Positions 46,052-58,200 are shown, numbered from the stretch's first letter. The stretch is 64,000 nt of DNA from Aschersonia sp. MBC 622 (GCA_030782805.1 JARJPL010000329.1:97056-161055); one strand, 5' to 3'. Notes: a model not told the origin generated them from the letters alone. Made by a program: numbers and translations.

Positions 46052-46803
46052 TGTCGAAGTCGCCGGCGTCGCTCAATCACCCTTGGACCGTCCGCTATTC
46101 AGAGATTCCAGCAAAATGGTAGAAAAGTCCAGAGCACTGCAAGGCTGTCTGTCATGTGACCTGCTACTTTTTTGCTGGTGCTACTGTGGGACCAAGCCAA
46201 GTTGGATCAAATCCCCAAGAATCAGGTGACGATAAGATAGCCTTTATCAATAGGTGCTGAACGTTTGCAGCATCCTTGCAAAGAACACAAGAGATACGGG
46301 GAGAATTGTGGGGTAGGGCGCAATTAAATAGTAGAAAAAAAATCTATAATTTGTTTAAAAGATAAGAAGACCGGAAACGGGCACTAGTAACTATTACCTG
46401 GCTTTTGAATTATAGGTATGTAACGGTGACTGACTGCCCAGTGACCGGCCCGCTGGCACACACTGTTAGCGCCCAACAACCCCACTGACCCGCCGGAACT
46501 TCCAGTGACATCACGCTGGTGCCACAAGCTTCTGTACGTTTCCAGGTAGCTTCCAGGCTCTTTGAGGGGTTACCAAGTCGAACCATTTTCTGGAGGCCAT
46601 CAACGTTAAATTCCATCCAACGTTGCGATTTCTTCCCTTCATTTTCCTTGTTCACAAACATCTCAAACTTTACGCTCACTTCATGCGAACAATTTCAACA
46701 GACTGTCTTCTGGCTTGAGCTTCCTTACACCCCCAATACCAACCAGACACATTCGAGACACTATATCATTCACTAAATTTCTCCGCACAGCTATTCAGTC
46801 GCC
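46052..46803. promoter_or_regulatory. Divergent region MHR1 / HSP104 with stress-type elements
   Basis: This 752-bp region contains three TTC triplets at 46530, 46540 and 46551, spaced 10-11 bp, as in a gapped or step-type heat-shock element. A GAACTTCC overlap lies near 46497, and an AGGGG stress-response element at 46565-46569. All are 230-310 bp before the HSP104 ATG. These short motifs can occur by chance, but their position before a heat-shock gene supports them. Confidence 0.45.
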
Positions 46804-49575
46804 ATGACGGCACGAATGGATTTCACAGACCGGGCCCAAAAGGCCGTAGAAGATGCCATGTCCTTGGCGGAACAATACGCACACTCGCAACTTGTTCCTG
46901 TCCACCTGGCTGTCTCGCTGCTGGAACCTCCCATCGACCAGTCTAAAGATCAGCAGAATGCCCCTCCTGGCGCCATCGTGACCCTGTTCCGCCAAGTTAT
47001 TGAGAGAGCTCATGGCGACCCTCAACTTTTTGACCGAGCGCTGAAGAAGCTCTTGGTTCGTCTGCCGAGCCAAGATCCTCCTCCAGAGCAAGTCTCTCTT
47101 TCGCCACAATTTCACGCCGTATTACGAAAGGCCATGGAATTGCAAAAGGTGCAAAAAGATACCTACATCGGTGTCGATCATCTCATCACTGCCCTTGCCG
47201 ATGAGCCCAGCATTCAAGCCGCCCTCAAGGAGGCCAATATCCCGAAACCAAAATTGGTCCAAGACGCTGTTCAGGCCATCCGAGGCACAAAACGCGTCGA
47301 CTCCAAGACTGCCGACACCGAACAAGAGAACGAGAACCTCGCGAAATTCACCATTGACCTGACTGCTTTGGCTCGCGACAAAAAGGTTGACCCCGTCATT
47401 GGCAGAGAAGAAGAGATTCGACGAGTCATCCGCATTCTGTCTCGCCGTACCAAGAACAACCCGGTTCTCATTGGTGAGCCAGGTGTGGGAAAGACAACGG
47501 TTGTTGAGGGTCTTGCTCAACGAATCGTTATTCGAGATGTTCCCGACAACCTGAAGAATTGCAAACTGCTCTCCCTTGACGTCGGTGCGCTCGTTGCGGG
47601 CTCCAAGTTCCGCGGCGAATTCGAAGAGAGAATGAAGGGCGTCCTGAAGGAAATCGAGGCGTCCAAGGAAATGATTGTTCTCTTTGTCGACGAAATTCAC
47701 CTTCTCATGGGTGCCGGTTCCTCCGGAGAAGGTGGAATGGATGCTGCCAATCTTCTCAAGCCCATGCTGGCTCGTGGTCAGTTGCACTGCATCGGCGCTA
47801 CCACGCTTGCCGAATACCGAAAGTATATCGAAAAGGACGCTGCCTTTGAGCGTCGTTTCCAGCAGGTTCTCGTCAAGGAGCCTTCCATCCCTGAGACCGT
47901 TTCCATCCTCCGTGGTCTCAAGGAGAAATATGATCGTCACCACCGCGTCACTATCAAAGACAACGCCCTAGTTGCCGCCGCCAACTTGGCCGCTCGATAT
48001 TTGACCACCCGTCGGCTGCCTGACTCGGCCATCGATCTGGTCGATGAGGCTGCTGCCGCTGTGCAAGTTGCACGCGAATCTCGACCCGAAGTTATTGATT
48101 CTAACGAACGCAAATTGAGCCAACTCATGATCGAAATCGCCGCTCTCGAGAAGGAGCACGATGAAGCATCGCAGAGTCGTCTCGCTCAGGCAAAGAAGGA
48201 AGCCAAGAATGTCGAGGAAGAACTTGTTCCACTTCGCGAAAAGTATCAAAATGAACTTAAGCGGAGCGAGGACATTCACAACGCCAAAGTCAAGCTCGAC
48301 GATTTGGAGAAGCGCTTGGAAGATGCTATGAACAACTCAGAACACGCCAAAGCCGCCGATCTTAAATACGGAGCCATCCCCGACCAGAAAGAAGTTATCA
48401 AGAGACTCGAGCAGAAGAAGGCTGCCGCTGATGCCGCTCTCAACGAAACCAACGTCGACGCCGGCGGTTCCATGGTTACTGACACCGTGGACGCTGATCA
48501 AATCAATGAGATTGTCGCGCGCTGGACCGGCATCCCCGTAACACGACTCCGCACTTCTGAAAAGGAGAAGCTCATCCACATGGAGAAGGCTCTGAGCAAG
48601 GTTGTGGTCGGCCAGAAGGAGGCTGTACAGTCTGTCGCCAACGCCATCAGACTGCAGCGCTCGGGTCTATCCAATCCCAACCAGCCTCCCAGTTTCCTCT
48701 TCTGCGGTCCTTCGGGTACCGGCAAGACTCTTCTGACCAAGGCCCTCGCCGAGTTTCTCTTCGACGATAGCCGCGCCATGATCCGCTTCGACATGTCCGA
48801 GTACCAGGAGCGCCACTCGCTCAGCCGCATGATTGGTGCGCCGCCCGGCTACGTCGGCCACGACGCGGGCGGTCAGCTCACGGAAGCGCTCCGACGCAAG
48901 CCCTTTTCCATCCTCCTCTTTGATGAGGTCGAAAAGGCGGCTAAGGAAATTCTCACTGTCATGCTGCAGCTCATGGATGACGGCCGCATCACGGACGGGC
49001 AGGGTCGCGTCGTCGACGCCAGGAACTGTATCGTCGTTATGACGTCCAACCTGGGCGCAGAGTTTCTCACGCGTCCTGGCGCCAAGGAAGGCAAGATCGA
49101 CACGGCCACCAGGGAGCTTGTTATGGGCGCGTTGCGCAACTACTTCCTCCCAGAGTTCCTGAACCGCATTAACTCGGTCGTCATCTTCAATCGCCTCACT
49201 CGTCGTGAGATTCGCAACATTGTCGATCTTCGCATCATGGAAATCCAGAAGCGGTTGCATGACAACGGTCGCAACGTCACAATTGACGTCTCTGAGGAAG
49301 CCAAGGACTACCTCGGCAACGCAGGCTATTCGCCCGCCTATGGCGCTCGACCCCTCGCTCGTCTCATTGAGCAGGAGGTCCTCAACAAGCTCGCCATCCT
49401 CATTCTCCGCAACAACATCCGCGATAAGGAGACGGCGCGCGTGGAACTCGAAGACGGCAGAATCGTTGTGCTTTCAAATCACCCCGACAGCGATACTGGT
49501 GAGGACGAGGAGATGATGGACGAGGAAGATGCCGTCGATGAGCTGGAAATGGATGACGAAGATTTTTACGATTAA
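46804..49575 (+). CDS. HSP104: Disaggregase HSP104 / Hsp98 (ClpB family)
   Basis: An intronless frame of 923 residues. HSP104 is a hexameric AAA+ chaperone that threads aggregated proteins through a central pore, working with Hsp70 and Hsp40. The Clp N-domain (about 1-150) is followed by NBD1 with Walker A GEPGVGKT (224-231) and Walker B LFVDEIHLL. The coiled-coil middle domain (about 430-550) is complete. NBD2 has Walker A GPSGTGKT (635-642) and Walker B LLFDEVEKA, with the pore-loop GYVGHDAGG. The tail is strongly acidic (DEEDAVDELEMDDEDFYD). Two start ATGs are possible, 46804 or 46816 (MDF); I kept the first. The intronless structure fits heat-inducible genes, where splicing is blocked at high temperature. 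Confidence 0.98.
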   Translation: MTARMDFTDRAQKAVEDAMSLAEQYAHSQLVPVHLAVSLLEPPIDQSKDQQNAPPGAIVTLFRQVIERAHGDPQLFDRALKKLLVRLPSQDPPPEQVSLSPQFHAVLRKAMELQKVQKDTYIGVDHLITALADEPSIQAALKEANIPKPKLVQDAVQAIRGTKRVDSKTADTEQENENLAKFTIDLTALARDKKVDPVIGREEEIRRVIRILSRRTKNNPVLIGEPGVGKTTVVEGLAQRIVIRDVPDNLKNCKLLSLDVGALVAGSKFRGEFEERMKGVLKEIEASKEMIVLFVDEIHLLMGAGSSGEGGMDAANLLKPMLARGQLHCIGATTLAEYRKYIEKDAAFERRFQQVLVKEPSIPETVSILRGLKEKYDRHHRVTIKDNALVAAANLAARYLTTRRLPDSAIDLVDEAAAAVQVARESRPEVIDSNERKLSQLMIEIAALEKEHDEASQSRLAQAKKEAKNVEEELVPLREKYQNELKRSEDIHNAKVKLDDLEKRLEDAMNNSEHAKAADLKYGAIPDQKEVIKRLEQKKAAADAALNETNVDAGGSMVTDTVDADQINEIVARWTGIPVTRLRTSEKEKLIHMEKALSKVVVGQKEAVQSVANAIRLQRSGLSNPNQPPSFLFCGPSGTGKTLLTKALAEFLFDDSRAMIRFDMSEYQERHSLSRMIGAPPGYVGHDAGGQLTEALRRKPFSILLFDEVEKAAKEILTVMLQLMDDGRITDGQGRVVDARNCIVVMTSNLGAEFLTRPGAKEGKIDTATRELVMGALRNYFLPEFLNRINSVVIFNRLTRREIRNIVDLRIMEIQKRLHDNGRNVTIDVSEEAKDYLGNAGYSPAYGARPLARLIEQEVLNKLAILILRNNIRDKETARVELEDGRIVVLSNHPDSDTGEDEEMMDEEDAVDELEMDDEDFYD

Positions 49576-49926
49576 AAAAAAGAAACGGATTCGATTGTTT
49601 TACAAGGCGTTTATTTTTGTCAGTTTTGACTCATGGCCAACAGCGCTCCTCTTTTGATGCATCAGATGATCTTTGCAAGTAAATAAACGGTCTTACAATA
49701 AAAAGACTTAGAACTCAAATGACTGTGTGTGATGATAATTCTGAACGTGACATGCACGGTGATCTTTACGTACGAGCCGCGTTTCGATAAACAAATCAAC
49801 GCCAGTAGAATGTAGCCTAAATGCAACAGAATTGGCCGGTCCGAATGAACCGTATAAGAAAGGAAGACAAGTCAGGAGATAAAGATAAGAGTATGTGTAC
49901 GCATTTGAACATTTGCATGTCCGGTC
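49576..49926. terminator. Convergent 3' region of HSP104 and a Zn(II)2Cys6 gene
   Basis: This 351-bp AT-rich region separates stop codons that face each other. It has AAATAAA near 49680, a possible polyadenylation signal for HSP104. No gene is seen. Confidence 0.45.
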
Positions 49927-52343
49927 TCACGGAAGGCCAAGCAGTACGCCCTCATCGCCGATCCAGCCAAAGTCGTCCGTGAACATAGACCAGTCGATCT
50001 CTTGAAAGATATCGGGGCCCATAGCCATGGGCTGCAACATGTTGTTCGGATGGCTAACCGACGTCGGCGCAGATTGCAGCGTCGTCGAAGTCGCGACGCC
50101 ATTCTCGACGGCGGGTGCTTCGGTAGAATGCTGCGCCCGATTTTGGCGTTTCCTGCAGTGGGCATCTGCACATAGTTAGTGATTTGGGGTTTTGGTCGAG
50201 CAAGAATGTTCACATACGGATGAGTTCATCGGCCCGGTTTGCCGCTGCCGCCGTCTCGCTATTCTTTTGAGCGGCACGGAGACCGCGCTTATACAGCTCC
50301 AGGCACCAAAATGACATGCCGACGCCCAGGCGGTCGGACCAAGCGCGAGGCCCAATTTCGATGCGCGGAATGAGGTGGCGAATGTTCCAAAAAGTTTCGA
50401 TTATGACGCCGATGCGGTGCGGAAGGTCGCTCTCCTCGACGGAGCAGCGGTGGAGCACGGCAGCGGCGTGTTGCGCCAGCTGGTTGGCGTCGTTGGGCGA
50501 CATGTCGGGTGGCGCTGACGTCGAGTACAGCATACTGGTGACGATGCAGGCGGCGTCGATTAAGCTGCGGAATATCTGATTCGTGGCGTGCGTCAGAAAC
50601 TTACTGCGCGACTCTTGCTCGAGCACCGTGCTGATGAGGCTTCGGGCCGTGTTGAATGCGCGGAGATAGTTGATACGCTGGATGTGTGGCGGCGCTTCCG
50701 GGTTGGCGGAGAAGTAAAAAGTTTGAATCTCGAGCAGAGCTGAGAGAGAGAGAACATAGGTAAGATCTGTTCTAGTGTTAGTGCAGAGCAACGGCAAAGC
50801 ATAAGCGGAGTTTCATACCAGTATTGGATTGAATGATCGCGGGCCTCAGCGTCTCAAACTCTTGCTCCCATCGCGCAACTTCAGAACTTGGAGCCTGCCC
50901 ATGACTGGACGCATGCACTGACATTGCTGTGTGAAAGCGATTCAGAAACCTGTACAGGTCAAACATGGATATCAGATCAGTCCAAAATGGTGAATCTAGC
51001 GAGGCGCGACATTGGGTGTCGTCGTGTTGGATCGAGGGTGGCGGATGGCCGCTTGTTGTTGAAATTCTACAGATTCTCTCGGTTAGAAAAGAAAAATCAA
51101 GGATATCTACTATCTCACTTCTGAGCAAGCACACAGCAAGCCATCCACGTCGAGGCTGCTTCCTCGTCGGTGAAGATGCCACCTTTTCGTCTTGTTCCAA
51201 CACAGAATTGCTTGTGACTGCCGCGGCCAGTGTGTACTCCAATCATCATGATACCAGTCATGACTATGCTGATGTATGTCGTGGATGAATCTGTCAAGAG
51301 TCGAATGACAGGGAGAGGCCACGAGCAGAGGAACAATGCCGCGTGTGCAGTCTCCAGCGTCATGACTGGGTCCATTAGTGTTATCGAGATCTCTTTTTCA
51401 ACATGATCCACCAATGCGCGGAAAAAGACACGGTCTTTGGTATATCGACGACAGGTCACGTATATAATGACCCAGAATAGAATCGGACTGGCTTCGTAGC
51501 ATTCATCCGGGTCCCGCTTTCGCAAGATAGGAAGCGCAGGGTGAAAGCATTGCAGGAATCTAAGATACACTGGTAAGTTTGGCCTCAACGTCATATGAAT
51601 GGGCCGCTTACTTGTTGAAGTACCAGTCAATGTCTTCTCCGGAGACCATATGTTCGCCAAGCATCCGGGCCTGGGTGGGGCCGGACTTGGGGCGCTGCTC
51701 AGGGAGCTGTGCGGACGGCGGCGCAGCGGCCGATGGTTCGGACAGCGGTGTGGGCGCTTGTGGTACGGCTTGCGCAAATGTACGGCTGTGATTTTCTGAT
51801 GCATTGGGAATCAATAGCTGCGGGGTAGGCGGCGTCCAGTTTGACTCGGCACCATTGGTGCCGTGCGGATGGACGACCTGCTTGATGGACTGGAGCTCCT
51901 GCTCAATCAACTCGAGCTTGCTGAGCGCTGGTCAGCACCTTTGGTAGAATAAAACGAAAAAAGGACCAAATCTGTCCCTACCTTCTTTTGGTGATGCGCT
52001 TGTGAAACTTATCCACTACGCATGGAATCTGAAGTTTGGCGCATCTTTGACACGGCTGACCGGGGACGGTGCTAGATCGGCAGCGAACCTGAACAGGCAA
52101 GAAACACGAGGCATACTTGTAAGTCTGAAAATTTGCTTGGCAAGGCTGAGTAAAGTTACCGCCAAAAGTGTCGCTTCTTGGCAGAGCGGCCCAGACAGTA
52201 AACACTTGGCGGAATCGTTACCCGGGACAATCACACACCTTGGAGTTGCGACAGTTGACGCAAGCTACATTGCGCCGCGTACGGTCTTCGCTATGCGGTG
52301 ACGCTGACGACGCTACATCCGCTGAGGGTGGCGTAGGGGCCAT
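49927..52343 (-). CDS. Zn(II)2Cys6 transcription regulator with fungal-specific domain
   Basis: Seven exons on the minus strand, 52343-52239, 52088-51982, 51920-51612, 51559-51119, 51066-50819, 50766-50218 and 50165-49927, encode 665 residues in complete phase. The binuclear zinc cluster is split by intron 1 after CVNCRNSK and continues as VRC, then CQRCAKLQIPC, giving six Cys with the normal C-x2-C-x6-C pattern in both halves. A coiled-coil dimerisation region (SKLELIEQELQSI) follows. The fungal-specific transcription factor domain spans about 180-560 (WYFNKFLQCFHPALPILRK). The C-terminal acidic-hydrophobic segment (DIFQEIDWSMFTDDFGW) is a plausible activation region. The layout resembles WAR1/LEU3-type regulators. 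The target genes are unknown, and no metabolic cluster adjoins it. Confidence 0.9.
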
Positions 52344-52822
52344 CGGGGGATAGTCTCTGCTGCCACGGATGGCTAAGTTCACGACATGGCCTCTGTGGCG
52401 CTGCGGGGTGAAGGGAACAAGTAACCGGTGTTGGACTAATTGTTTTTTTCAGAGAAACCGTTGCATCCAGTCTGTGATTCCTCGAGTCTAGGTTTGGTGG
52501 AAATACCAGTGTCAGCCACCAAACGATGTCGGTACTAAACATCGCCGAGCGTCACGTGCGGACTACGTATGCATTTTTTCAGAAAACTTTGACCCATTAC
52601 TCCTTCCTTGTCGCTGTCGCCAAGTATTTGTGCTGAGCGCTCCAAAATTCTCCCCCTCTTGTGCATGTGCTTTATCTCACCATAGTACGCGTCTTGTCAT
52701 GTTGCGACGGATTCTCTTTCTATTCTGTGGGGGCAAAAGTCTGTGCCTGCCCAGGCCACGCCAAATTTCGGCCGGGGTGCTGGACGCTCTGATCCTCAGG
52801 CCCTTTTGTCGCCGCGCGGCGT
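52344..52822. other. Region upstream of the Zn(II)2Cys6 gene and downstream of PBN1
   Basis: Both neighbours are on the minus strand. The region is the promoter of the regulator and has an oligo-T tract near 52442-52449. No gene is seen. Confidence 0.4.
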
Positions 52823-54451
52823 TCATTGCTTCTTCTTTTTGCTGTCCTTCTTCGCGCTGCTGCCACTGGCAGGCTCGTCCGTTGCATCATTCTTGTGTCC
52901 ATGCTGCATGAAGGCGCTGAGCAGCTTCCACAGAATCCACGCAAAACCGACTGAGATGGCGGCTGTAGTTGCAATTCCAATCCACCCTGATGCGCTGTTG
53001 TTGAGAACCGGAACAGAGATGCTGCTCATGAGTCGGCTCTCCATGACGTGATTTCCCTCTTGCGCTCTGGGGTGGACATGCCAAAACACTGTTCCGTCTC
53101 TGAAAAGATCATCGTATCCCAGATGCATCCTATCAAAAGGGCTCTTGGTAAAATCCACAGACTCAACAGGTCCGCACGCCCAAAATACTGCAGGAAACGG
53201 AACTTCAATATTCACGACGCCCGTCTCCGAAGGTTTGATGTAGCGGAGATGGAGGGGCACCTCGGCTGTCCACGCCTCTAGATCCGCCCGCATCGCCGGA
53301 GGTGCAAGCTGTAGCAAGACTGTAGAGCCCCAAACTGATGTGGTATATTCTGGGGCTTCCAAATCAACTGGGAGGCTCGTGTACGGAGCTGCTGTCAGGT
53401 TCTTGGAGGCTAGAAACAGATCATCGGCCAGCTGGTACCTGTCTGCAAAAATAGTCCTCGGCAGAGTCAGATACGCGTACATTTTGCAGCTGCCATCGTC
53501 AGCCGGCGGCTTGTTGGATTCGAAGCCAAGCTGCATGGTAGGGTGCAGGCCCGTGGGCGTTGCGAATCTGGACGAGAACGAGGCATGGCTATCTCTGTGA
53601 CGAGCAGGAAAGGCAAAAAATACCGGACCTGGCTTTGTTTGTTCTTTGAGGACGGTAAGGGTGCCAGAGACACCTAGTTCATGCGATTTCATGTTGGGGG
53701 GCTCGTCCAGTCCCATGATGCCGACTTCGGTGCGTCGATTCTCAGCAGCTAGCGCTACTAGGCTTTGAGTTCGCAATGGCCAGAAAGCTGTCAGCTTAGC
53801 CGTTTGCTCATCTGCATCATACGTGATATCAAGCGAAGCAGCGGCGTCCAGTCCTCGAACTCTTGCTTGGCACTCTGAATCGGCCTCTGTGCAAAATGTG
53901 GTTGAAACGTATATCATAAATTCATTCAATGCTTCAATATGCTGATGGAAGTAATAGCCTTTTATAGGCTGGTGTGATTTCCGCTGAAATTCCGTAAAGG
54001 CCTGCGTTGGAGATAAGCGACTACTTATACATGGTCTTGCCAGAGCTTACCTCTCTTGACTCGCATCCAACGGGCCCGAAGACTTGTAGCAGAGAGCAAA
54101 GTATAGATCTGAGCTGAATTAATATCGCAAACCTGGAAGTGTAATTTCGACTTACGCGTCTGCGGGTGTCTGTTTTGCTGGTATGTAGGCGACATGGAGC
54201 CCAGGCGATATACGGGAGCTAAACGGGCTGAACGTCTTCTGTTGTAGAGGACTGGCCCATCGAACCTGCAGAGAGCTATATTGGCGCAATACCAAGGCAA
54301 TATTGGCTGGAATCTCATCTATAGGGATGGTGAATCTGTCCTCACGCACGGTAGTGATGGTCGGGCCAAGCAGTCCAGTAGCTTGCACGTCGAAGCCTTT
54401 CGGGTCAAGCTCACCCCCTGGAGGGTGAACGAAGGTGATGCGTTCCTTCAT
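52823..54451 (-). CDS. PBN1: PBN1 / PIG-X, GPI mannosyltransferase I accessory subunit
   Basis: Three exons on the minus strand, 54451-54156, 54108-54051 and 54001-52823, encode 510 residues. PBN1, with GPI14, adds the first mannose to GPI anchors in the ER. The N-terminus MKERITFVHPPGGELDPKGF and the middle-exon segment LCSLLQVFGPVGC are typical fungal PBN1 features, and the latter appears only with acceptor GCTCAG at 54109. The lumenal domain is followed by one membrane segment near the C-terminus (ATTAAISVGFAWILWKLLSAF) and a Lys-rich cytosolic tail (KKDSKKKKQ), consistent with ER retention. The exon phases close exactly. The competing acceptor 5 bp upstream would break the frame. Confidence 0.92.
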
Positions 54452-55257
54452 CGCGGTATTGTATCTTGAAGCTTTCAGTAGACCACCACAGCTCGTGAGT
54501 CAAGATAGCAAGACCGAGAGTTAAGGTTACAGGCTCAGCTTGGCCGGCGCAGCGCTGTGAAGCAAAGGGAGAGAGGTCAGGTGGTAGGTAGCTTGATGAG
54601 AGCTGGCATGACTGGGCTCCACACAAGCTTCTGACAGATTACCCTACACGTCAAATTTGCGTATTAAAGGATGCACCGAGACGTGCAGCACACCTGGCAA
54701 GTGCTCATCTGTAAGAGTCTACCTGCTCTCCTTTTGTGTTTCTTCTTGCAGTAGATGGTTTATTCTTCCATAGCGATCTTCGGAAAGAAAGATGCAACAC
54801 GTAACGAAGAGCCCACCATGATTGACTAGAAGTGAGCATGAGCTAATCCAAGTCGGTGCCATACTCGGCGTCATCATGCTGCACCTGTTTACGAGATTTG
54901 ACAGAGACAACATTCTGACTTGTCTCGGCTCAATCATGGCCTCCAGAAATCACGCGCAGACCTGAAAAGATGGTCGCTGATCAATGGACCAAGACACCCG
55001 GTGTGCCAAACCACAGACCGACGACAAAGGACGCTAAACCTCATTGGGGACCGAGATGTCAGGCACAGCCGCTGCGACTCATGAAAGTCACCGTCATCCT
55101 CGTTCATTTTCTTTCGAATCATACGCGAGGTATGCTTATTTTGATTTGACTCCGGCTCTTGGTTTCTGTCGAAATAACCTCCCTTCGAGACCAATCCATC
55201 GCCTGATGGTCCTCCACTCATAGCCACCACACAGTCGCCCTCCGCTCGTCCTCGACA
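54452..55257. promoter_or_regulatory. Divergent region PBN1 / caspase-like gene
   Basis: About 0.8 kb between start codons that point away from each other. The open frames within it have no domain. I see nothing specific beyond AT- and pyrimidine-rich stretches. Confidence 0.45.
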
Positions 55258-58200
55258 ATGAGCGACGACCAACCCTATGTCACAATTCATGCTCGCCAGC
55301 CCGTAGGGAATCTAGGCGCACGCAACGGTGACCCATCTGTATGTCTGTCAAGGCGATACTACAATCTTGTTCTTGCTTTCTGCTTTACGCGCCGACTGTA
55401 GCTAAATACCTCTTTTATCTGCCTGCTTCCTGGCGGTATAGGTCAACTTCAGCAACGGCGCAATACAGCCCAGGTCGTCCACTCACGATATTAGCCGTAC
55501 CAGCTTTCATGTGAAGCACATTAGTCAGTTTGCGAAACGACTCGAAGATGCAAGTAAACGCTCAGTGGCGGGGATACTTCCATACTAATTACTTACGTTT
55601 AGTCCGCTGCCCGCGCCTTTCCCAACCGAGGCCGCTCGTCGCACCGTTACAAAAAGGTGGAAGCTCTACTTCTTCACTGGGGCTCCGATGACCTTTTTGT
55701 ACTGCCAGAGCTGGAAGATCTGGAAAAATGTCTCAGCGAAGACTATGCGTTTGATACGGACATCTTTGCCATCCCATCTGAGAATTCGCATCTTGAGCTG
55801 ATGATGCGCGTTGGCCAACTGATCAAAGAGCACGAATCACCCGATACGCTTTTTCTTGTGTACTATGGTGGTCATGCTAGAATCGATGAGTCGCGTCAAA
55901 GCACTTGGTGCGCGTAAGTATCGGCCTAGAGGAGTGTCTTAAGCGTTCAAACTGACTTGTACAAAGGACACGAGAGTCGAGCTCTGCCTGGCTACAGTAG
56001 GATTTATCCACATAAGATGTTCTGGAACCAATACTAATCTTTGTCAGATGGTCTGCTATTCAAACACTCCTTGAACGCTCAAAGTCAGACGTTCTCATTT
56101 TACTAGACTGCTGCGCAGGCGCAGCGAGCGCTACCTTCCCCACAGGAAACAGCATTACCGAGACGATATCTGCGTCGAGCTGGGATGCCATCGCTCCTGA
56201 TCCGGGCCGTTATTCTTTCACAAATGCCTTAATTGAAGTTTTGCAAGAATGGAGATCGCGAACCTTTTCTGCCGCCATGTTGCACGCCGAGGTGTTGGCT
56301 CGCTTGAAGCATCCTCGCCCAATCGCCATCAACGGCAAGCTCTTTGAAGCGCGGTCGACTCCGGTACATTTCATGATGACAGCAAACCACAAAGCTCCAA
56401 GCATCGAACTATGCAGCACCAGGCCCTCGCAAAAGCTGCCCCCGTCACCGCCATTGCCCCTATCTCCGCCACGGCCGAGCAACGGCTCCGGTGTCGACCC
56501 GATGGGCATTACTCGAGGGCCCTGTCCGAACCCTATACCCAGAGCGCCTGTGTCCAGCGATCCAAACGAAGATACACCGCATGTGATGATCTCGCTGGCA
56601 TTGGAAGATGACCAGAGGCTCGATATTAATGCATGGGAGCAATGGCTGAGTGCCTTTCCCTCGCTTGCCAAGCATGTCAAAGTTCAAGGAGTCTTCAAGA
56701 GCCACTCAACTCTGCTTCTTGTTTCCATGCCCGTAATGATCTGGGATCTGTTACCGGAAGATCACGCGACATCTTTTGTTGCCTTTATCAGATCTAACAA
56801 TCTTGCCATACCAAAGAATGCCCAGCAACCACCGGTGATGAGCGCTGCGGCGCAAGCTCGTCAGTCCCTAGGTGGTAGAAATGACACAGAGTCATTTTTA
56901 TCTCGCGTTTCCGGTACCACGTTTGCTGCTGCAGACCACGTATACGATAGACGGCCGGCAGAAGCACCCGGTCTTGGCCGCGGCTCTGCTGGGACAATGA
57001 CAAGAAACGAACAGCCTTCTGGCTATCCAATAGCATCTAGTGCTCCCGGATCACCAGTTCTGTCCTCACAGGGTGGCCCGATTGTCCAGCCGCTTCGAAC
57101 GGTGGACTCGAGTCTGTCTCTCCAGACTTTGCAGCGTCAGCCGTCGTCTGCATCGCCCCTTGAAAGTTCTGGGATATCGAGACAAATCATCCTCAATCAA
57201 CAACAAGCAATGCGCCGCACCGTCTTTGGTGACAATGCCCCCGAACAGAAACGCTTTGCGAACCATGTAGAAAGAAGACTAGAGGAATACTACCAGCACG
57301 AGCCCTTGCCCAATGATGCGCAGAGCGCGATGCTAGCTTCTAATTTGGGCATCGAATTATGGCACCTCGAAGTTTGGTTTCATCACAGGCGCGAAAGCGA
57401 TATCGTGTCCACTCGATTTGCAAGTATGAAACTGAAAGACCTGTCGCGCGGAGGCAGTGATGGACCGCGCATGATCCTGCCCACCGCCCTTGCGGAGTTG
57501 CTGGAGCTGTCCTTGCCTGGCCAACTTTTATCATTTGACCTTCGTTCAGCGAGCGATTTTAGCAAGTCACACTTGCATGGAGCATTGAACCTGCGTGCTC
57601 CGCAATCCTTTCTCCAGATTGCATCTCTCGATATAATTGAGCGATGCTTCACTGAAGAGGAGAGCCGAAAAGCATTTGCCGCAGGACTGGACTGCAGATA
57701 TGTACTTTTCTACTCAAAGGGCATCGATTCTCCATCCGGCTGTCCTACTGCATCAATTTTACTGGACAAGCTACGATCGAGTGGCTGGTTCGGTGAAGGC
57801 TTCATATTAAAGGGCAACTTTCGCGAGTTTAGCGTCTCGTTTGAGAAATTCATCGTCGGCGCCAAGGCAACCTCAGCAGCAAAGACTTGGTCGAACAGAT
57901 GGCAAGACGTAGTTCCTTCCGGCTCAGCTGAAATCGAGAGCAAGAGGAGATATGCACAATGGCTAGATGCCCGCCGAGCAGAAGATAGACAGCAGCTATC
58001 CCCGTATACAACAGAGCAGCTGGCTGAGCGAGCAGAGCGTCTTGAGTCCCAAGAGCGTGAGCTCGAGGCCGAGTTCAGAGAGCAGCACAACGACTTGTAT
58101 CGAAAAGCGCGAGACCTACAGGCCGACTATAAGGCAAACTCCTTTGGAGCAGGCGCCGGAATGGTGGAATATTTAGACCGAGGCCTAGGCAAGCTACGAG

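Noticed and set aside
47122..47943. 273-residue minus-strand frame inside HSP104
   Set aside because: It mirrors the conserved HSP104 coding strand and has no domain of its own.
55554..55602. Alternative acceptor TTTAG at 55602 for the third exon of the caspase-like gene
   Set aside because: It looks better as a splice site and would add a plausible SAARAFPNRG segment, but it puts the exon out of phase with the GTAAAC donor. The CCGAG acceptor keeps the frame, and transcript data would settle it.
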